Source: Tepidimonas aquatica
GTDB lineage: Bacteria > Pseudomonadota > Gammaproteobacteria > Burkholderiales > Burkholderiaceae_C
Length of the DNA: 64,000 bases
NCBI RefSeq assembly: GCF_007556585.1
Contig: NZ_VJNA01000016.1
Span: forward strand, 1 to 64,000
Direction: 5' to 3'
Shown here: piece after piece, positions 39,333 through 48,861 of the stretch
How the letters are laid out: every line of letters begins with the position of its first letter
Position numbering within the stretch: the first letter of the stretch is position 1
Position numbers and translations under genes: made by a program
Notes under the pieces: generated by a model
Database searches by the model: none
Told to the model about the DNA's origin: nothing
The model's input: only the letters and a program-made list of their open reading frames with translations

Positions 39333-40385
39333 ATGATCGGCCAAGTGAAAAAGGGTTATGTCCGCCCCCTGGACATCAAGCACGGCCGCGTGGACATGAG
39401 CCACGGCGGCGGCGGCCGGGCCATGGTGCAACTCATCACCGATCTATTCGCCAACCACCTAGGCAATGAATATCTGGCCCAGGGCAACGACGGTACCTGC
39501 CTGCCCCCCTGCACCGGCCGCATGGTGGTGTCCACCGACAGCCATGTGGTTTCGCCCCTCTTCTTCCCCGGCGGCGACATCGGCTGCCTTTCGGTCCATG
39601 GCACGGTGAACGACGTGGCGGTCATGGGGGCCACGCCCCTGTACCTCACCGCCGGCTTCATCCTCGAGGAAGGTTTTCCCCTCGAGAGCCTGGCTCGCAT
39701 CGTGGAATCCATGGCCAGGGCGGCGAAAGCAGCGGGCGTGAAGCTCGTAGCCGGCGACACCAAGGTGGTGGAACAAGGCAAGGGAGACGGGGTATTCATC
39801 ACCACCACCGGGGTGGGCTTCCTTCCCGAGGGTGTGCACCTGTCCGGTGACCTGGCCCGGCCCGGGGATGCGGTACTGTTGTCCGGCACCCTAGGGGATC
39901 ATGGCGTGGCCATCCTAAGCAAGCGGGAGAACCTCTCCTTCGATGCGCCCATCCTCTCGGACACGGCGGCCCTGAACGGCCTGACCGCCGCCATGCTGGC
40001 CTCGGGGGCTGCCATCCGGGTCATGCGCGACCCCACTCGGGGCGGTCTGGCCGCCACCCTCAACGAAATCGCCCACCAATCGGGTGTGGGCATCCACCTT
40101 GACGAGGCGGCCATTCCCATCAAGCCGGAGGTGGACGCCGCCTGCGAACTGCTGGGCCTGGATCCCCTCAACATCGCCAACGAAGGCAAGCTCGTCGCCA
40201 TTTGCGCCGCCGAGGACGCGGACAGGCTTCTGGCCGCGATGCGCGCTCACCCTCAGGGTCAGGCCGCTGCCCTCATTGGCAAGGTGGTGGAAGACCCCAA
40301 CTGTTTCGTGCAGATGAAGACCCGATTCGGCGGACGGCGGATGGTGGACTGGCTAAGTGGTGAGCAGTTGCCGAGGATTTGCTGA
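39333..40385 (+). CDS. hypE: Hydrogenase maturation protein HypE
   Basis: PurM-fold enzyme that dehydrates its C-terminal thiocarbamate to thiocyanate, the donor of the active-site CN; 350 residues. HGRVDMSHGGGGRAMVQLI and DSHVVSPLFFPGGDIG are typical, and it ends with PRIC, whose Cys is the modified residue. The ATG at 39333 is preceded by a poor ribosome site. A later start is possible but would cut into the conserved N-terminus. Confidence 0.96.
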   Translation: MIGQVKKGYVRPLDIKHGRVDMSHGGGGRAMVQLITDLFANHLGNEYLAQGNDGTCLPPCTGRMVVSTDSHVVSPLFFPGGDIGCLSVHGTVNDVAVMGATPLYLTAGFILEEGFPLESLARIVESMARAAKAAGVKLVAGDTKVVEQGKGDGVFITTTGVGFLPEGVHLSGDLARPGDAVLLSGTLGDHGVAILSKRENLSFDAPILSDTAALNGLTAAMLASGAAIRVMRDPTRGGLAATLNEIAHQSGVGIHLDEAAIPIKPEVDAACELLGLDPLNIANEGKLVAICAAEDADRLLAAMRAHPQGQAAALIGKVVEDPNCFVQMKTRFGGRRMVDWLSGEQLPRIC

Positions 40386-40411
40386 GTGTGTGAAAGAACT
40401 CTAATCCCCCC

Positions 40412-40560
40412 TAGCAGGCCGTTGAAAAACGTCGCGAGGATGGCCAGATGCAAGGCGCACGGAGCACAGCGACCGAAGCCTATCAAACAGATAGGCGAGG
40501 GTGCGAGCACCGCGCAGCGCCGCAGATGGCCTACCGCAGCAGTTTTTCAACGGCCTGTTA
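40412..40560. mobile_element. MITE-like element, copy 1
   Basis: A 149-base element bounded by 19-base terminal inverted repeats (TAGCAGGCCGTTGAAAAAC and its complement with one mismatch), each ending in TA. A second copy of identical length, with five substitutions, lies at 46667-46815. It has no transposase. The small minus-strand frame starting MKNCCGRPSAALRGAR is a by-product of its sequence. Confidence 0.85.
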
Positions 40561-40679
40561 GGCAGCGGGATACCTGGCTGAACGCCCAGAGCATCCACGT
40601 CATGAGATTCGATGACCGGCAGGCTTTGTGGAGACCGCAGTGGTGAAGATGATACTCGGGGCCGTACAACAAGCCATAG

Positions 40680-40795
40680 CCACTGAAACCCACCCAGCCC
40701 TCCTATTGCAAAAGGGGGAGTAACGACAGCGCCGAACGAATGGCTCCTCCCTTTGGAAAAGGGATGACAGGAGGGATTCAGCGACGTCTCCATAC
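40680..40795. repeat. Island-specific palindromic repeat, copy 2 (before hypX)
   Basis: Contains CCTCCTATTGCAAAAGGGGG and the shared core CTCCCTTTGGAAAAGG at 40747-40762 followed by GATGACAGGAGGGATT. It occupies the hypE-hypX gap together with MITE copy 1. No coding sequence is seen between 40386 and 40817. Confidence 0.6.
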
Positions 40796-40817
40796 GCGAC
40801 GAAGGTACAACCTGACC

Positions 40818-42497
40818 ATGCGGATTCTCTTCCTCACCCACGCCTTCAACAGCCTGACCCAGCGCCTGTTCGTGGAACTCACCCGTCTGGGCCATGAGGT
40901 CTCCGTCGAGTTCGACATCAACCGCAGCGTCACCATCGAGGCGGTGGGGCTGTTCCGACCCCACCTGATCCTGGCACCCTACCTGCGCCGGGCCATCCCG
41001 GAGGCCATCTGGCGAAACCACCTGTGCCTTGTGCTGCATCCGGGTATCGTGGGGGATAGGGGCCCCTCGGCCCTCGACTGGGCTATCCTGAAGAGCGTGC
41101 AGACATGGGGCGTGACCCTACTCCAGGCAGAAGCGGAGATGGACGCGGGCCCTGTTTGGGCCAGCGAAACCTTTCCCATGCGTGCGGCGAAGAAAACCAG
41201 CCTCTACCGCAACGAGGTGACCGAGGCGGCGGTACGGGTGGTCAATACAGCCCTGGAGCGGCTGCCGGATTACCGGGCCGGCAAGTGGCGGCCTCAAGCC
41301 CTGCCCCCGCGTCCCATGCATGCCCTCATGCAGCAGACCGACCGGGCCATCGACTGGACCCGGGACACCACGGATCGGGTGATGGCCAAGCTCAACGCGT
41401 CCGATGGTTTTCCTGGGGTAAAGGACGAGCTATTCGGCCACCCCTGTCACCTATTCAACGCCCGTCCCTTCCCCGCCCGAGGCACGCCGGGGGAGGTGTT
41501 GGGCCGCAACGGTGAGGGCGTGGTGCGGGCCACCGTGGATGGCGCGGTGCGCATCGGCCATGTGAAGCGGGCGGGAGGCATCAAGTTGCCGGTGACATCG
41601 GCGTTTAAGGAGGTGGAAGCGTTGGTGGAATTGGATGCCGACGCCGACCCCGACATACGCTACGAGGAAGTCAACGGCGTGGGCTATCTCCACTTCGACT
41701 TCTACAACGGCGCTATGGGCACCGGCGCATGTCGGCGTCTGCTGGCTGCCTACGAAGTCGCGCGGCAGCGGCCCACCCGGGTTATCGTGCTCATGGGGGG
41801 GCCGGACTTCTTCAGCAACGGCCTGGACTTGAACCGCATCGAAGCGGCGTACAGCCCGGCGGATGAATCCTGGTACAACATTGAGGCCATGGACGACCTG
41901 TGCCAGGCGGTGATCGAGACCACCACACACTACACGGTGGCTGCCCTCCAGGGCAACGCCGGGGCGGGAGGTGCTTTTCTGGCCCTAGCTGCGGACTGCG
42001 TCTGGGCACGTAAAGGCGTCATCCTCAACCCCCACTACAAGAACATGGGCAACCTCTACGGCTCGGAATACTGGACCTACCTCCTGCCCAAGCGGGTGGG
42101 GGAAGAGGCCGCTCGGCGCATCATGGCTCGGCGCCTGCCCCTAGGCGCCCTGGAGGCGGAGGATATAGGCTTTATCGAAGCCTGCTTCGGCGACACGGTA
42201 GCGAGCTTCCAAGCGGAAGTCCGGCGCCGCGCCGCGGCCCTGGCCGATACGCCTGGGCTCCTAGCGTATCTTGCAGAGAAACGCGCCAAGCGGGCGACGG
42301 AGGAAGCCACCAAGCCCCTGGCTCAATACCGGGCTGAGGAACTGGCCCACATGAAGCGCAACTTCTACGGCTTCGACCCCAGCTACCACGTGGCCCGCTA
42401 TCACTTCGTGAACAAGACCCCCCACTCTTGGACCCCCCGGCACCTGGCGAAGCACCGGGAATTGGGGTGGGTGGTACCGGGAGACGGCGAATGGTGA
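40818..42497 (+). CDS. hypX: CO-ligand synthesis protein HypX (HoxX)
   Basis: Forms the active-site CO from a formyl group (via formyl-CoA), supporting hydrogenase assembly in air; 559 residues. The N-terminal formyltransferase-like domain begins MRILFLTHAFNSLTQRLFVE and includes LHPGIVGDRGPSALDWAI. The C-terminal enoyl-CoA-hydratase/isomerase-like domain includes LMGGPDFFSNGLDLNRIEAA and LQGNAGAGGAFLALAADCVW. The ATG at 40818 is the family start. HypX is found mainly in aerobic hydrogenase systems. Confidence 0.94.
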   Translation: MRILFLTHAFNSLTQRLFVELTRLGHEVSVEFDINRSVTIEAVGLFRPHLILAPYLRRAIPEAIWRNHLCLVLHPGIVGDRGPSALDWAILKSVQTWGVTLLQAEAEMDAGPVWASETFPMRAAKKTSLYRNEVTEAAVRVVNTALERLPDYRAGKWRPQALPPRPMHALMQQTDRAIDWTRDTTDRVMAKLNASDGFPGVKDELFGHPCHLFNARPFPARGTPGEVLGRNGEGVVRATVDGAVRIGHVKRAGGIKLPVTSAFKEVEALVELDADADPDIRYEEVNGVGYLHFDFYNGAMGTGACRRLLAAYEVARQRPTRVIVLMGGPDFFSNGLDLNRIEAAYSPADESWYNIEAMDDLCQAVIETTTHYTVAALQGNAGAGGAFLALAADCVWARKGVILNPHYKNMGNLYGSEYWTYLLPKRVGEEAARRIMARRLPLGALEAEDIGFIEACFGDTVASFQAEVRRRAAALADTPGLLAYLAEKRAKRATEEATKPLAQYRAEELAHMKRNFYGFDPSYHVARYHFVNKTPHSWTPRHLAKHRELGWVVPGDGEW

Positions 42498-42509
42498 TGG
42501 CGCGCCTCT

Positions 42510-42610
42510 CAAATCCCGCAACCCCCTTTTGCAAAGGGAAGGGTGCCACGGGCCTCGGTCGAAGGGCCCCTCCCTTTGGAAAAGGGATGACGGAAGGGAG
42601 TCCTCCCGCG
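42510..42610. repeat. Island-specific palindromic repeat, copy 3 (hypX-hoxA gap)
   Basis: Contains CCCCCTTTTGCAAAGGGAAG and the shared core CTCCCTTTGGAAAAGG at 42570-42585, followed by GATGACGGAAGGGAG. Copies 2 and 3 also share the six bases GATGAC after the core. Confidence 0.6.
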
Positions 42611-42645
42611 AACACGCCATCCGTTGATGTTGAGAGGCCTGACCC

Positions 42646-44112
42646 ATGAGCGCGTCCCTCCTGGCCACCGTCCTGGTCGTCGACGACGAGGTTCGTTCCC
42701 AGGAAGCCCTGCGCCGGACCCTGGAGGAAGACTTCCGGGTTTTCACCGCCTCCAACGCCGCCGAAGCCCGGGCCGTCATGGAGCGGGAAGCCATCGACAT
42801 CCTGCTCACGGACCAGCGCATGCCAGAAGTCAGCGGCGTGGAGTTCCTGCGCCAAGTGCGCCAGGAGTGGCCTGACACGGTACGTATCATCATCTCCGGC
42901 TACACGGACAGCGAGGATATCATCGCCGCCATCAACGAGGTGGGTATCTACCAGTACTTGCTCAAGCCTTGGCATCCGGAACAGCTGCTGCTGACCCTGA
43001 AGCGGGCCGCTGAGTTGCATCGCCTGCAGCAGGAGAACTGCCTGCTGGCGGCGGAACTGAGGGCCGCCGAGCCGGTGCTACGCAGGCACGTGGAGGCCAA
43101 CCGGGCCCGGGTGAAGGAGGCCTTCAGCCTGGAACGCATCGTGCGGGCCCCGGACAGCCCCATGCAGTCCCTGTGCGAGCAGATCGCCAAGGTGGCACGT
43201 CACGACGTATCCGTCCTGCTGATGGGCGAATCCGGTACCGGCAAGGAATTGCTGGCACGGGCCATCCACTACGCCAGCGGCCGCGCCGACCAGGCCTTCG
43301 TGGTGCAGAACTGCGGCGCCCTGCCGGACACCCTGCTGGAATCCGAACTCTTCGGCCATCGCAAGGGGGCCTACACCGGGGCCATCGACAACCGGGTGGG
43401 CTTGTTCCAGCTGGCCCACGGTGGCACCCTGTTCCTGGACGAGATCGGCGAAACCTCCCCGGCCTTCCAGGTAAAGCTGCTGCGGGTGCTGCAGGAAGGC
43501 GAATTCCGCCCCTTGGGCAGTAACCGGGTCCAGTCCGTGGACGTTCGCGTCATCGCCGCCACCAATCGGGATCTGACGGAAGAAGTGCGGGCCGGGCGCT
43601 TTCGGGAAGACCTGTATTACCGCCTGGCCACGATACCCATGTGGGTCCCACCCTTGCGGGAACGGCCCATGGACATCCCCCTGCTGGCCCAGGCCATCCT
43701 CACCCAAGCGGCGAAAGAACTGGGCTGCAAGGCCACGGGTTTCACCCCGGAGTTGTTGGATCACCTGGTAGCCCGCCCCTGGCCCGGCAACGTGCGGGAG
43801 TTGCAAAACGAGATCCGCCGCATGCTGGTGATGTCGGACGGACCCCTTCTGGGCATGGAGACCTTGGCATACGGCCTTAGCGGCCCGACCCCCAAGGGTC
43901 AGTCGGACGACCTGCGCAGCCGGGTGAAGGCGGTGGAGGCCGAGGCCCTGCGCCAGGCCATGGCCCGCCACAGGGGCAACCTGTCCCGGGCTGCGGCGGA
44001 ACTGGGCCTCACCCGCCTGGGCCTGCGCAACAAGCTGGACCGCTTGGGGGTGACCCGGCCCCTGGGCCGGCGCGGGCGCCCCAGGGAAATGGATGGAGAC
44101 CCCGATGCCTGA
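42646..44112 (+). CDS. hoxA: NtrC-family hydrogenase transcription activator HoxA
   Basis: Sigma-54-dependent activator of the hydrogenase operon; 488 residues. Receiver domain with the phospho-acceptor Asp near residue 56 ([12 protein letters not shown]), central AAA+ domain with GESGTGKE (Walker A) and the RpoN-contacting GAYTGA, then a Fis-type helix-turn-helix ([20 protein letters not shown]). In Cupriavidus the non-phosphorylated form activates, and HoxJ phosphorylates it when H2 is absent. Its 3' end overlaps hoxB. Confidence 0.96.
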   Translation: MSASLLATVLVVDDEVRSQEALRRTLEEDFRVFTASNAAEARAVMEREAIDILLTDQRMPEVSGVEFLRQVRQEWPDTVRIIISGYTDSEDIIAAINEVGIYQYLLKPWHPEQLLLTLKRAAELHRLQQENCLLAAELRAAEPVLRRHVEANRARVKEAFSLERIVRAPDSPMQSLCEQIAKVARHDVSVLLMGESGTGKELLARAIHYASGRADQAFVVQNCGALPDTLLESELFGHRKGAYTGAIDNRVGLFQLAHGGTLFLDEIGETSPAFQVKLLRVLQEGEFRPLGSNRVQSVDVRVIAATNRDLTEEVRAGRFREDLYYRLATIPMWVPPLRERPMDIPLLAQAILTQAAKELGCKATGFTPELLDHLVARPWPGNVRELQNEIRRMLVMSDGPLLGMETLAYGLSGPTPKGQSDDLRSRVKAVEAEALRQAMARHRGNLSRAAAELGLTRLGLRNKLDRLGVTRPLGRRGRPREMDGDPDA

Positions 44113-45115
44113 ACTCAACCTCCTCTGGCTCCAGTCCGGCGGCTGTGGTGGCTGCACCATGTCCCTGCTCAACGCTGAACAACCGGCCCTCATGGACCGC
44201 CTGACGGACGCGGGCATCCACCTGCTTTGGCACCCCAGCCTGTCCGAGGCCAGCGGCGGCGAAGCCCTGGACATCATTCGCGCCTGCGCCGAAGGCCGGA
44301 AACGCCTGGACATCCTCTGTCTGGAAGGCTCGGTGATGACGGGCCCCTCGGGCACCGGCCGTTTCCACATGCTGTCGGGTACGGGCAAGCCCATGATGGC
44401 CTGGGTCGAGGCCCTGGCCACCCGAGCCGCCCATGTGCTGGCGGTGGGTACCTGCGCCGCCTACGGGGGTATCACCAGCGCCGGCATCACCGGCCCCAGC
44501 GTGGGCGCCACCGGCCTGCAATTCCATGGCGAACACCCCGGGGGACTGTTGCCCTCTAGCTTCCGTGCCGGCGCCGGCCTGCCGGTGGTGAATGTGGCGG
44601 GCTGCCCCACCCACCCCGGCTGGGTGCTGGACACCCTGCTGGCCATCTCCCTGGGTCGGCTGACGGAAAGCGATCTGGATGCCCTGCACCGACCCCGCTT
44701 CTTCGCCGACCATCTGGTACACCACGGCTGCCCCCGCAACGAGTATTACGAGTTCAAGGCGAGCGCCGAGAAGGCCGGGGACTTGGGCTGCATGATGGAA
44801 AACATGGGTTGCAAGGGCACTCAGGCCCACGCCGACTGCAACACCCGTCTGTGGAACGGCAGCGGCTCCTGTCTGCGGGGCGGCTATCCGTGCATCTCCT
44901 GTACAGAACCACGTTTCGAGGAACCAGGCCATCCTTTCACCGAGACCCCCAAGGTGGCGGGCATTCCTATTGGCCTGCCCAGCGACATGCCCAAGGCCTG
45001 GTTCGTAGCCCTGGCCACCCTGTCCAAGTCCGCCAGCCCCAAGCGGGTGCGGGAGAACGCCACCTCCGAACATGTGGTTGTGACCCCGGCGGTGAAAAAG
45101 ACTAGACTGAAGTGA
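44105..45115 (+). CDS. hoxB: Regulatory (H2-sensing) hydrogenase small subunit HoxB
   Basis: Small subunit of the cytoplasmic H2 sensor; about 336 residues. No Tat signal precedes LLWLQSGGCGGCTMSLLNAE. The cluster motifs GTCAAYGGI, VAGCPTHPG and CLRGGYPCISC are present. It lacks the extra cysteines of the oxygen-tolerant proximal cluster, as in other regulatory hydrogenases. GGAGA lies six bases before the ATG at 44105; an in-frame ATG at 44093 is possible. It overlaps hoxA by eight bases. Confidence 0.94.
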   Translation: MPELNLLWLQSGGCGGCTMSLLNAEQPALMDRLTDAGIHLLWHPSLSEASGGEALDIIRACAEGRKRLDILCLEGSVMTGPSGTGRFHMLSGTGKPMMAWVEALATRAAHVLAVGTCAAYGGITSAGITGPSVGATGLQFHGEHPGGLLPSSFRAGAGLPVVNVAGCPTHPGWVLDTLLAISLGRLTESDLDALHRPRFFADHLVHHGCPRNEYYEFKASAEKAGDLGCMMENMGCKGTQAHADCNTRLWNGSGSCLRGGYPCISCTEPRFEEPGHPFTETPKVAGIPIGLPSDMPKAWFVALATLSKSASPKRVRENATSEHVVVTPAVKKTRLK

Positions 45116-45139
45116 TGGAAGCGGAGATGCCTGGACGGA

Positions 45140-45205
45140 TTTCATGCAAACTCAAATCCTCCTAACCCTCCTTTGCAAAAGGCGGATTAGGGCGGATTCC
45201 AGTGA
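45140..45205. repeat. Short palindromic repeat in the hoxB-hoxC gap
   Basis: AAATCCTCCTAACCCTCCTT followed by TGCAAAAGGCGGATTAGGGC: an imperfect palindrome related to the other island repeats but lacking the 16-base core. It fills most of the 117-base gap before hoxC. Confidence 0.5.
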
Positions 45206-45232
45206 CACGTCCATTCCCAACCGGAGACCTTC

Positions 45233-46669
45233 ATGACCACCCGCCTGATCGGTCCCTTCAACCGTGTCGAAGGCGATCTGGAGGTACGCCTGGAGGTGGA
45301 AGACGGTCGGATAAGTGCCGCCTACGTAAACTCCACCCTCTACCGGGGCTTTGAGCCCATGCTGGCAGGCAAGGCACCGGCGGATGCCCTGGTCATCGTG
45401 CCCCGCATCTGCGGTATATGTTCCGTGGCCCAGAGCACGGCGGCGGCAGCAGCCCTGCGGGAACTCTCCGGCCTGACCTTGTCGGACAACGGCCGCTTAG
45501 CCCTCAACCTGGTGAGTGCCTGCGAGAACCTGGCGGACCACCTGAGCCACTTCTATCTATTCTTCATGCCGGACTTCGCTCGGGACGCCTATGCCACCCG
45601 GCCCTGGTTCGAGCGGGTAGCACAGCGCTTCAAGGCGACCAGCGGCACGGCCACGGCGGACGTCCTGCCCGCCCGGGCGGCATTCATGCACCTCATGGGC
45701 ATCATGGCGGGCAAATGGCCCCATACGCTGAGCCTGCAGCCCGGCGGCACTGCCAAACCCCTGGAACAGGCGGAATGCCTGCAGCTCACGACCCTGCTAC
45801 GAGCCTTTCGCCGCTTCCTAGAGCTACACGTGTTCGACGACAGCCTGGAAAGCGTAGCTGGCCTCGCCAGCCTTCCCGATCTAACCGAGTGGCGAAAGAA
45901 CAGGCATGGCGACTTGGCCATCTTCCTGGAAGTGGCCGAGGACCTGGGCCTGGAAAAGGCCGGCCGGGCAACGGACGTATTCCTCAGCTACGGTGCCTAC
46001 GAGGAGGACGATGGCCACCTGTTCGCCTCCGGGCTGTGGCAGGGTGGCCAGGCCCACCCCCTCGAACCCGGTGCCATCGTGGAGGACCTTAGCCATGCCT
46101 GGCTAGCGGGGGACGCCCGCACACCAGCCCAGGGCCAGACCCTGCCCTTGCCGGACAAACCCGGGGCCTATACCTGGTGCAAGGCGCCCCGCTACTCCGG
46201 CTGCGTGGCCGAAACCGGCGCCCTGGCCCGGCAGATGGTGGCGGGTCATCCAGTCATTCGCGAGCTGGTAAGGACCCACGGAGGCAGCGTCACCGCCCGG
46301 GTGCTGGCCCGGTTGCTGGAACTGGCCCTGGTGCTGCCCCGCATGGAAGCCTGGGCCAGGCAACTGGAACCCAAGGCCCCCTGGTGCCACCACGCCCGCC
46401 TGCCGGACGAAGGTACGGCAAAGGGCCTAGTGGAGGCGGCCCGTGGCGCCCTGGGTCACTGGCTCGTGGTGAAGCACGGTCGCATCGCGAATTACCAGAT
46501 CATCGCCCCCACCACCTGGAACTTCTCCCCCCGGGACCATCAGGGCACGCCCGGGGCCCTGGAGCAGGCCCTGGCCGGACTCCCCGCCCCTGAGACGGAG
46601 GATCCACCCCTGCTAGTGCAGCATGTTGTCCGGTCCTTCGATCCCTGCATGGTGTGCACAGTCCATTAG
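45233..46669 (+). CDS. hoxC: Regulatory (H2-sensing) hydrogenase large subunit HoxC
   Basis: Catalytic subunit of the H2 sensor, 478 residues. Nickel ligands lie in PRICGICS and DPCMVCTVH. The protein ends exactly at the His, without the C-terminal extension that HoxM removes from HoxG, which is the hallmark of regulatory hydrogenases. Its stop codon TAG is the first three bases of MITE copy 2, so the mobile element abuts the final codon without disrupting it. Confidence 0.95.
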   Translation: MTTRLIGPFNRVEGDLEVRLEVEDGRISAAYVNSTLYRGFEPMLAGKAPADALVIVPRICGICSVAQSTAAAAALRELSGLTLSDNGRLALNLVSACENLADHLSHFYLFFMPDFARDAYATRPWFERVAQRFKATSGTATADVLPARAAFMHLMGIMAGKWPHTLSLQPGGTAKPLEQAECLQLTTLLRAFRRFLELHVFDDSLESVAGLASLPDLTEWRKNRHGDLAIFLEVAEDLGLEKAGRATDVFLSYGAYEEDDGHLFASGLWQGGQAHPLEPGAIVEDLSHAWLAGDARTPAQGQTLPLPDKPGAYTWCKAPRYSGCVAETGALARQMVAGHPVIRELVRTHGGSVTARVLARLLELALVLPRMEAWARQLEPKAPWCHHARLPDEGTAKGLVEAARGALGHWLVVKHGRIANYQIIAPTTWNFSPRDHQGTPGALEQALAGLPAPETEDPPLLVQHVVRSFDPCMVCTVH

Positions 46670-46815
46670 CAGGCCGTTGAAAAACGTCGCGAGGATGGCC
46701 AGATGCAAGGCGCACGGAGCACAGCGACCGAGACATATCAAACAGATAGGCGAGGGAGCGAGCACCGCGCAACGCCGCAGATGGCCTACCGCAGCAGTTT
46801 TTCAACGGCCTGTTA
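46667..46815. mobile_element. MITE-like element, copy 2
   Basis: Same 149-base length and terminal repeats as the copy at 40412-40560, with five substitutions between them (three clustered near the middle). It fills the hoxC-hoxJ gap, begins at the hoxC stop codon and ends about ten bases before the hoxJ ATG. Confidence 0.85.
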
Positions 46816-46825
46816 GATTAAAACC

Positions 46826-48241
46826 ATGGGCGTCGCCAAACCTTCCCTGGACCCGGACACCCTGCCCTCCCCCACCTATGACGAGGAGGTCTGGATCGAG
46901 GTCATCCATAAGATGGACGAGGTCTACAGCGACCTGCTGAAGTACGAAGTGGCCCTGGAGGAAAAGAACGCCGCCCTGGAGGAGTCCCAGCGCTTCGTGC
47001 TGTCGGTGCTGTCCTCCATGTCGGACCTGCTGCTGGTGTGCGACCGGGAAGGCCGCATCGAGGTGGTAAACCAGGCCCTCATCGACTTCACCGGCAAATC
47101 CGAGGCGGAACTGGTAGGCACTTTCCTGTTCGACCTATTCCCGGACACGGCCACACGTTCGGCAGCGCGCCTTTCCTTCGCCACCCGAGGCCTGCAGGGC
47201 CTGGCGGATTGTGAACTGGAGCTCCTGGGCGCGGACAACGTGCCCGTGGCCGTGTCCTTCAACTGCATGCCGCGCCATAACCACCAGGGTGCCCCGCTGG
47301 GCATGGTGTTAACTGGCCGCCCCCTGGGAGAACTGCGCCGGGCTTACCAGGCCCTGCACGAAGCCCACGAGGACCTGAAACGCACCCAGCAGCAACTGCT
47401 GCACTCGGAGAAGATGGCGTCCCTGGGCCGGCTGGTGGCGGGCGTGGCCCACGAGCTCAACAACCCCATCAGTTTCGTACTGGGTAACGTGCATGCACTG
47501 CGGCGCTATGTCGAGCGCCTGGGTCAATACATCCGCCTGCTGCACGGCAAACACAACAAGGACGAACTGGCCCGACTGCGGAACCAACTGCGCATCGACC
47601 ACATCCTGGAGGACCTACCATCCCTCATGGACGGCACCATTGAGGGCGCGGAGCGCACCCGGGACATCGTCGACAACCTGAAGCGCTTCTCAGTGTTGGA
47701 CCGGGACCCGGCCCGGCCCTTCAACCTGACAGAGGTCATCGAGCGTTCCGTGAACTGGGTGCGCAAAGCCTCGCCTGAGCGCTTTCAGGTGGACCTGGAC
47801 CTGCCCAAGCACATTAACGTAATGGGTTCGTCGGGCCAGATCCAGCAGGTGGTGATGAACTTGGTGCAGAACGCCTGCGACGCCACCGCGGAGATGGCCA
47901 AGCCGCGTCTGGAGATTAGAGCGGAGCGGGCCGGCGACAGCGTGGTCATCCGCTTCCGGGACAACGGCCCGGGCATCCCGCCAGAAAACCTACCCCACAT
48001 CTTCGAACCCTTCTTCACCACCAAGCCCGTCGGCAAGGGCACAGGCCTGGGGCTGACCATCAGCTACGGCTTAGTGGAAAAACACGGTGGCCGACTGGAG
48101 GCTGCCAACGCCCCGGAGGGCGGCGCCCTGTTCACCCTGAGCCTGCCTCTGGGCAGGCCCTGCTCTCGCTCAAGTAGCCTGGAGGAGGTCAAGGCGAGTT
48201 CTGGGAACCCATCACGCTCCAAGGCCCCCCGGTCCCGGTGA
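46826..48241 (+). CDS. hoxJ: Hydrogen-signalling histidine kinase HoxJ
   Basis: Soluble kinase that binds HoxBC and phosphorylates HoxA; 471 residues. An N-terminal coiled segment and a PAS domain (residues ~60-180) precede the H-box [10 protein letters not shown] (His209). The ATPase domain has [12 protein letters not shown] (N box), [11 protein letters not shown] (G1), [17 protein letters not shown] (F/G2). All boxes are intact, unlike the inactive HoxJ(G422S) of Cupriavidus necator H16. The Ser/Lys-rich C-terminal ~30 residues after LPLGRP look non-conserved. It is the last gene of the island. Confidence 0.93.
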   Translation: MGVAKPSLDPDTLPSPTYDEEVWIEVIHKMDEVYSDLLKYEVALEEKNAALEESQRFVLSVLSSMSDLLLVCDREGRIEVVNQALIDFTGKSEAELVGTFLFDLFPDTATRSAARLSFATRGLQGLADCELELLGADNVPVAVSFNCMPRHNHQGAPLGMVLTGRPLGELRRAYQALHEAHEDLKRTQQQLLHSEKMASLGRLVAGVAHELNNPISFVLGNVHALRRYVERLGQYIRLLHGKHNKDELARLRNQLRIDHILEDLPSLMDGTIEGAERTRDIVDNLKRFSVLDRDPARPFNLTEVIERSVNWVRKASPERFQVDLDLPKHINVMGSSGQIQQVVMNLVQNACDATAEMAKPRLEIRAERAGDSVVIRFRDNGPGIPPENLPHIFEPFFTTKPVGKGTGLGLTISYGLVEKHGGRLEAANAPEGGALFTLSLPLGRPCSRSSSLEEVKASSGNPSRSKAPRSR

Positions 48242-48318
48242 CCTGCCCCCTCGAGCCGTACCATTCATTCGGAAGGGGTTCTAGGTTGTCGCCCCTGATG
48301 TATTTGCAGGAGGGGCGG

Positions 48319-48614
48319 TCACGATGAGGGGGCGTTCTTCTCCTTTCTCGGGGTTCTCTTGCTCTGACGCAGCGACTCGCCGCTGAGGGTGGAGCGGTGG
48401 TGGTGTTGCATCAAGCGGTCCAGGATGGCGTCGGCAATGGTGGCGTCGCCGAGCCAGGCGTGCCAGTGCTCGATCGGCTGCTGACTGGTGATGAGGGTGG
48501 CCTTGGCGCCTGCGCGGTCATGCCCCAGGCGTCGAGCAGCAGCACATCGGTTTTGGTCAGCCGCAGCAGCCACGAGCCGAAGGTGCCGTTGCCATGGTGG
48601 GTATTCCAGCCCAT
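48319..48614 (-). pseudogene. Truncated, frameshifted IS21-family istB remnant
   Basis: The C-terminal third of an IstB helper ATPase in two frames. One gives FGSWLLRLTKTDVLLLDAWG (Walker B region). The other gives ATLITSQQPIEHWHAWLGDA and TIADAILDRLMQHHHRSTLS. The Walker A half and istA are missing. A frame change near 48510 confirms that it is dead. Confidence 0.8.
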
Positions 48615-48667
48615 CGTGACCGGTCATTCCGGTCAGGGCCGAAATCGGTCACGATGAACCGGAATAC
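48601..48667. repeat. Inverted repeat between the istB and IS3 remnants
   Basis: Arms 48601-48621 and 48647-48667 match in 18 of 21 positions as an inverted repeat around a core with CCGGTCATTCCGGTCA. IS21 ends carry related repeated GGTCACGATGACCGG motifs, so this is probably what is left of an IS21 end. Confidence 0.5.
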
Positions 48668-48861
48668 CCTCACGGGCACAAGTTTGCTACCCGTGAGCAG
48701 GCCCGGCTGGCGGTACTGGACTGGGTGGCTTTTTACAATCACCGCCGGCTGCATTCGTCGCTGGGCTATCTCAGCCCGATGCAGTTCGAGCAACGCTGGT
48801 ACGAGGCGCAGCGCAAAATGCCGTCTGAGCCGGGGGTTAAGAACGCCACGAAACAGGGACA
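48656..48861 (+). pseudogene. C-terminal fragment of an IS3-family transposase
   Basis: Reads EYPHGHKFATREQARLAVLD, WVAFYNHRRLHSSLGYLSPM, QFEQRWYEAQRK, the end of an IS3-type DDE transposase including its last catalytic Glu region. Everything N-terminal is missing. The frame then runs into pntB antisense. The sequence ACGAAACAGGGACA (48848-48861) probably is the right terminal repeat of the IS; it stops three bases from the pntB stop codon. Confidence 0.75.

Noticed and set aside
46500-46805. Small minus-strand ORF starting MKNCCGRPSAALRGAR, also found at the first MITE
   Set aside because: Both copies are translations of the MITE itself; no ribosome site or independent conservation is visible.
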